Source: Lachnospira eligens
Lineage (GTDB): Bacteria; Bacillota; Clostridia; Lachnospirales; Lachnospiraceae
Direction: 5' to 3'
Length of the DNA: 64,000 nt
NCBI RefSeq assembly: GCF_009680455.1
Contig: NZ_WKRD01000011.1
Coordinates: forward strand, 1-64,000
Shown: positions 62,098-64,000 of the stretch, in pieces
Layout of the letters: each line of letters begins with the position of its first letter
Position numbering within the stretch: position 1 is the first letter of the stretch
Notes under the pieces: model-generated
Seen by the model: the letters and a program-made list of their open reading frames with translations, nothing else
The model's database searches: none
Told to the model about the DNA's origin: nothing
Made by a program: the position numbers and the translations under genes

Positions 62098-63080
62098 TTA
62101 TCTTGTTCCATAAGACCTTTCAGATTGCCTTATCTGCTATTCTGTACGCTCCTGTTCCTTTACCTTACGAACAATCGTATCAATCTGCTCTACACCGGCA
62201 TATCTCTTGACACGCTCCAGATCATCAGCCTTTTCCTGCAACAACTCTGTCATATCACTCATATCCTTAATCTTGCCCTTGTAAAACTCCACATCATCTG
62301 ACAGTCTCTTCTTTTCCTTCCGCAGTTGTAAAATTTCTTCTTTCAGCCTTACACACTGGATTGTCAGATTCTTTATCAACATCTTAAGCTTATTCATAAA
62401 TGGCATGACTACTTTATCCCGAAATAACTTAGCACTTGCAAATGCTCCTGGTTCCGGCAACTGCCATTCTGGTGCTTCTTCCTTACATCACGCTGTAATA
62501 ACTGCTCTAACTGCACCATCTGCTCTATATTGTTTTTAAGCTCATTCTGTTGCCTTTCAAGTTGAACATTATTCTGTTGCAAATCATTGTATTTTTGTCT
62601 TAATGCCTGATTATCCGATTGCAACGCATCATTCCTTTACTCCAGAGTATGATTGTCAGCGGATAACCGATCATTCACAGTCTGCAATTCACTATTCGTG
62701 TATTGTAAATCTTCATGCCGCTGTTCCAGTTCCTCATTATCTTTCTGCAACTGTAACTGTTTCTGCTTCAAATCATGATTTTCCATGTGAAGTCTGTCTT
62801 TGCGGATTTCAAGCCTTGAGTTTTCCATTCTCAAATCCTGATTACCTGCAAGCAATATTTCCTTCTCCTATTGTGATGTAGTTTTCTCTCCTTTTGCCTT
62901 CTGTACAGCTTCCTCTGCTAATTCCTTTTCGGCAGATACATTTAGCAATTCCCGTTTCTTTACAGAAACCTCTTCTCCAAGCTGTGCAACCACCGAAGAT
63001 ATTTCCTGCTTCTGGCTATCCAATTCTGCCACTTCCTTTGCCCGCTCTTTCTTGTAAACATAAAAAATCGCACCAAACAT
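62098..63080 (-). pseudogene. Relaxase (Mob/Pre-like) remnant, copy 2
   Basis: Minus-strand pieces in order: KERAKEVAELDSQKQEISSV to KGEKTTSQ-stop (63080-62868), LAGNQDLRMENSRLEIRKD to SADNHTLE-stop (62855-62637), ALRQKYNDLQQNNVQLERQQ to a frameshift near 62480, then PGAFASAKLFRDKVVMPFMN to ERTE-stop and RSYGTR-stop at 62098. All belong to one coiled-coil C-terminus broken by two or three nonsense changes and one frameshift. A hairpin ATCGCAC...GTGCGAT at 63068-63098 cuts its 5' side. Confidence 0.75.
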
Positions 63081-63373
63081 TCAATGTCCAGTGCGATAAC
63101 TCCAATTTAATAAGATGCAATGTATGTAAAATCTTCTCTTATATTCTGGTTTTATGCACTAGACTAAAAGACCTACAAGCTATAACCTAATGCACTAACC
63201 TTGCATGTTTATAGCCGTGTACGTCCGTAATACATGTACATATAATGTCTTGAATATAAGTTCTGATTCATGTGTATGTTCTCCTTCAGCTTTTTTATAA
63301 GATTAATCTATATTCCTTCTTATGTCAATATTTTTATAATAAACACATTACACTCACCCTATTTATGCCAAAC
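63081..63373. other. Gene-free stretch at the right boundary
   Basis: Apart from the hairpin half at its left edge I see no gene. A+T-rich, with no clear promoter for the relaxase remnant. Confidence 0.5.
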
Positions 63374-64000
63374 TTACGATGTCATTCTCTTACACGCGCT
63401 TCTAAATTTTTGCATCAATTGATTAAATTCATCTTCCTTCATTAAAGCATACATTTGTATCATATATTCCCTTTGAAATAATAATATCTTGCGAACTGAA
63501 AAATTGCACTCACGAAATATAGCTGTCCTATGATGCAATCTAATTCTTTTATCTTTTTCTTCTTTAAAAGTCATTCTTAGAAATAACACTTCATATTTTG
63601 AATATAATTCCAATATATATTCTAATGGAATTATCAATATTAAATAAACAATCGGTATCATAAAACTTACCAATGTATTTATTATATTTAATTGCTTGTA
63701 TTCATTTATCCCAATCTTTATTGTCTCATAAAAAATCCAAAATCCAGCGATTGCCAATATACTATCCAATAATTTATGAACACTTTTATATTCTTCTTTT
63801 TTTTCTGCAATTACATTCATAACAGTAATTATTGTAATAACTGGAATAATCGCAAGTTCAATCCATATATTAAATGTAAATGTGCTCATAAAAAATTCTA
63901 AAATCATGGTAAATTTCAAATTATCTTTAAGGATTTTTTTAATGTATGTTTCATCAGCTTCACTCGAAACCGCATTCATACAATATATTAATCCAGAAAA
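63374..64000 (-). CDS. Hypothetical membrane protein, 5' end outside the window
   Basis: The visible 201 residues from an internal Met (63979) include hydrophobic segments near 24-55, 70-90 and 98-122, then a basic C-terminal part with RIRLHHRTAIFRECNFSVR. The frame stays open to the window edge (SGLIYCMNAVSSEADETY) and no ribosome binding site precedes 63979, so the gene very probably begins beyond 64000. Family not recognised. Confidence 0.55.
   Translation of the reverse strand, partial: FSGLIYCMNAVSSEADETYIKKILKDNLKFTMILEFFMSTFTFNIWIELAIIPVITIITVMNVIAEKKEEYKSVHKLLDSILAIAGFWIFYETIKIGINEYKQLNIINTLVSFMIPIVYLILIIPLEYILELYSKYEVLFLRMTFKEEKDKRIRLHHRTAIFRECNFSVRKILLFQREYMIQMYALMKEDEFNQLMQKFRSACKRMTS

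Overview
The window reads as low-GC Clostridia, most likely a gut Lachnospiraceae. That is inferred from A+T-rich coding sequence, AGGAGG-type ribosome binding sites with several TTG/GTG starts, and the gene families present; no rRNA or tRNA was found to fix the species. Most genes are on the minus strand.

Layout. 1-8000: a richer-GC antimicrobial-peptide-type resistance locus: intramembrane-sensing histidine kinase and response regulator, two FtsX-type ABC permeases, one ATPase and a small membrane protein, tied together by recurring TGTCCG/TGTTACA operator boxes. 8458-21225: a complete type I-B (Cst/DevR-type) CRISPR-Cas locus with two arrays (21 and 18 repeats) whose repeats differ by one fixed base, two related leaders, a prophage scrap between the arrays, the operon cas6-cas8-cas7-cas5-cas3-cas4-cas1-cas2, and upstream of it a degenerate mini-CRISPR whose short spacer matches the cas promoter beside a CCA PAM. 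21300-25140: ordinary chromosome (SDF-family symporter, MIF-like tautomerase, YtrA/GntR-controlled ABC exporter). 25175-63100: a long defence island made of several accreted mobile-element remnants.

The island, in coordinate order: SF1 helicase-DUF2726; a RhuM/DUF6933 cluster; an AlbA/Schlafen-type ATPase; a UvrD-like helicase/DarT-like ADP-ribosyltransferase/ADP-ribosylglycohydrolase operon; a type I restriction-modification operon with an invertible hsdS locus, its own tyrosine recombinase and an FRG-domain gene; a reverse transcriptase-SLATT pair preceded by a putative structured RNA; relaxase remnant, GNAT, NUDIX and HD genes; mobilization genes; a six-gene operon ending in a Gabija-like OLD nuclease/UvrD pair; a DUF2971 gene; a HEPN-like gene; and a second relaxase remnant. 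Boundaries are marked by recurrent short sequences: a minus-strand hairpin preceded by a reading frame ending Glu-Phe-Glu-stop, at about 28.4, 47.6, 52.3 and 60.2 kb. Two of them carry a shared ~140-bp tail. The two relaxase remnants and two ~140-bp tails bracket different cargos (RT-SLATT versus HEPN gene), suggesting one element family exchanging defence cargo.

How it works together: CRISPR-Cas, restriction, RT, Gabija-like and ADP-ribosylation modules form layered phage defence. The mini-CRISPR is best read as an RNA brake on cas transcription, the hsdS inverton as a specificity switch, and the leftover mobilization genes show how the modules arrived.
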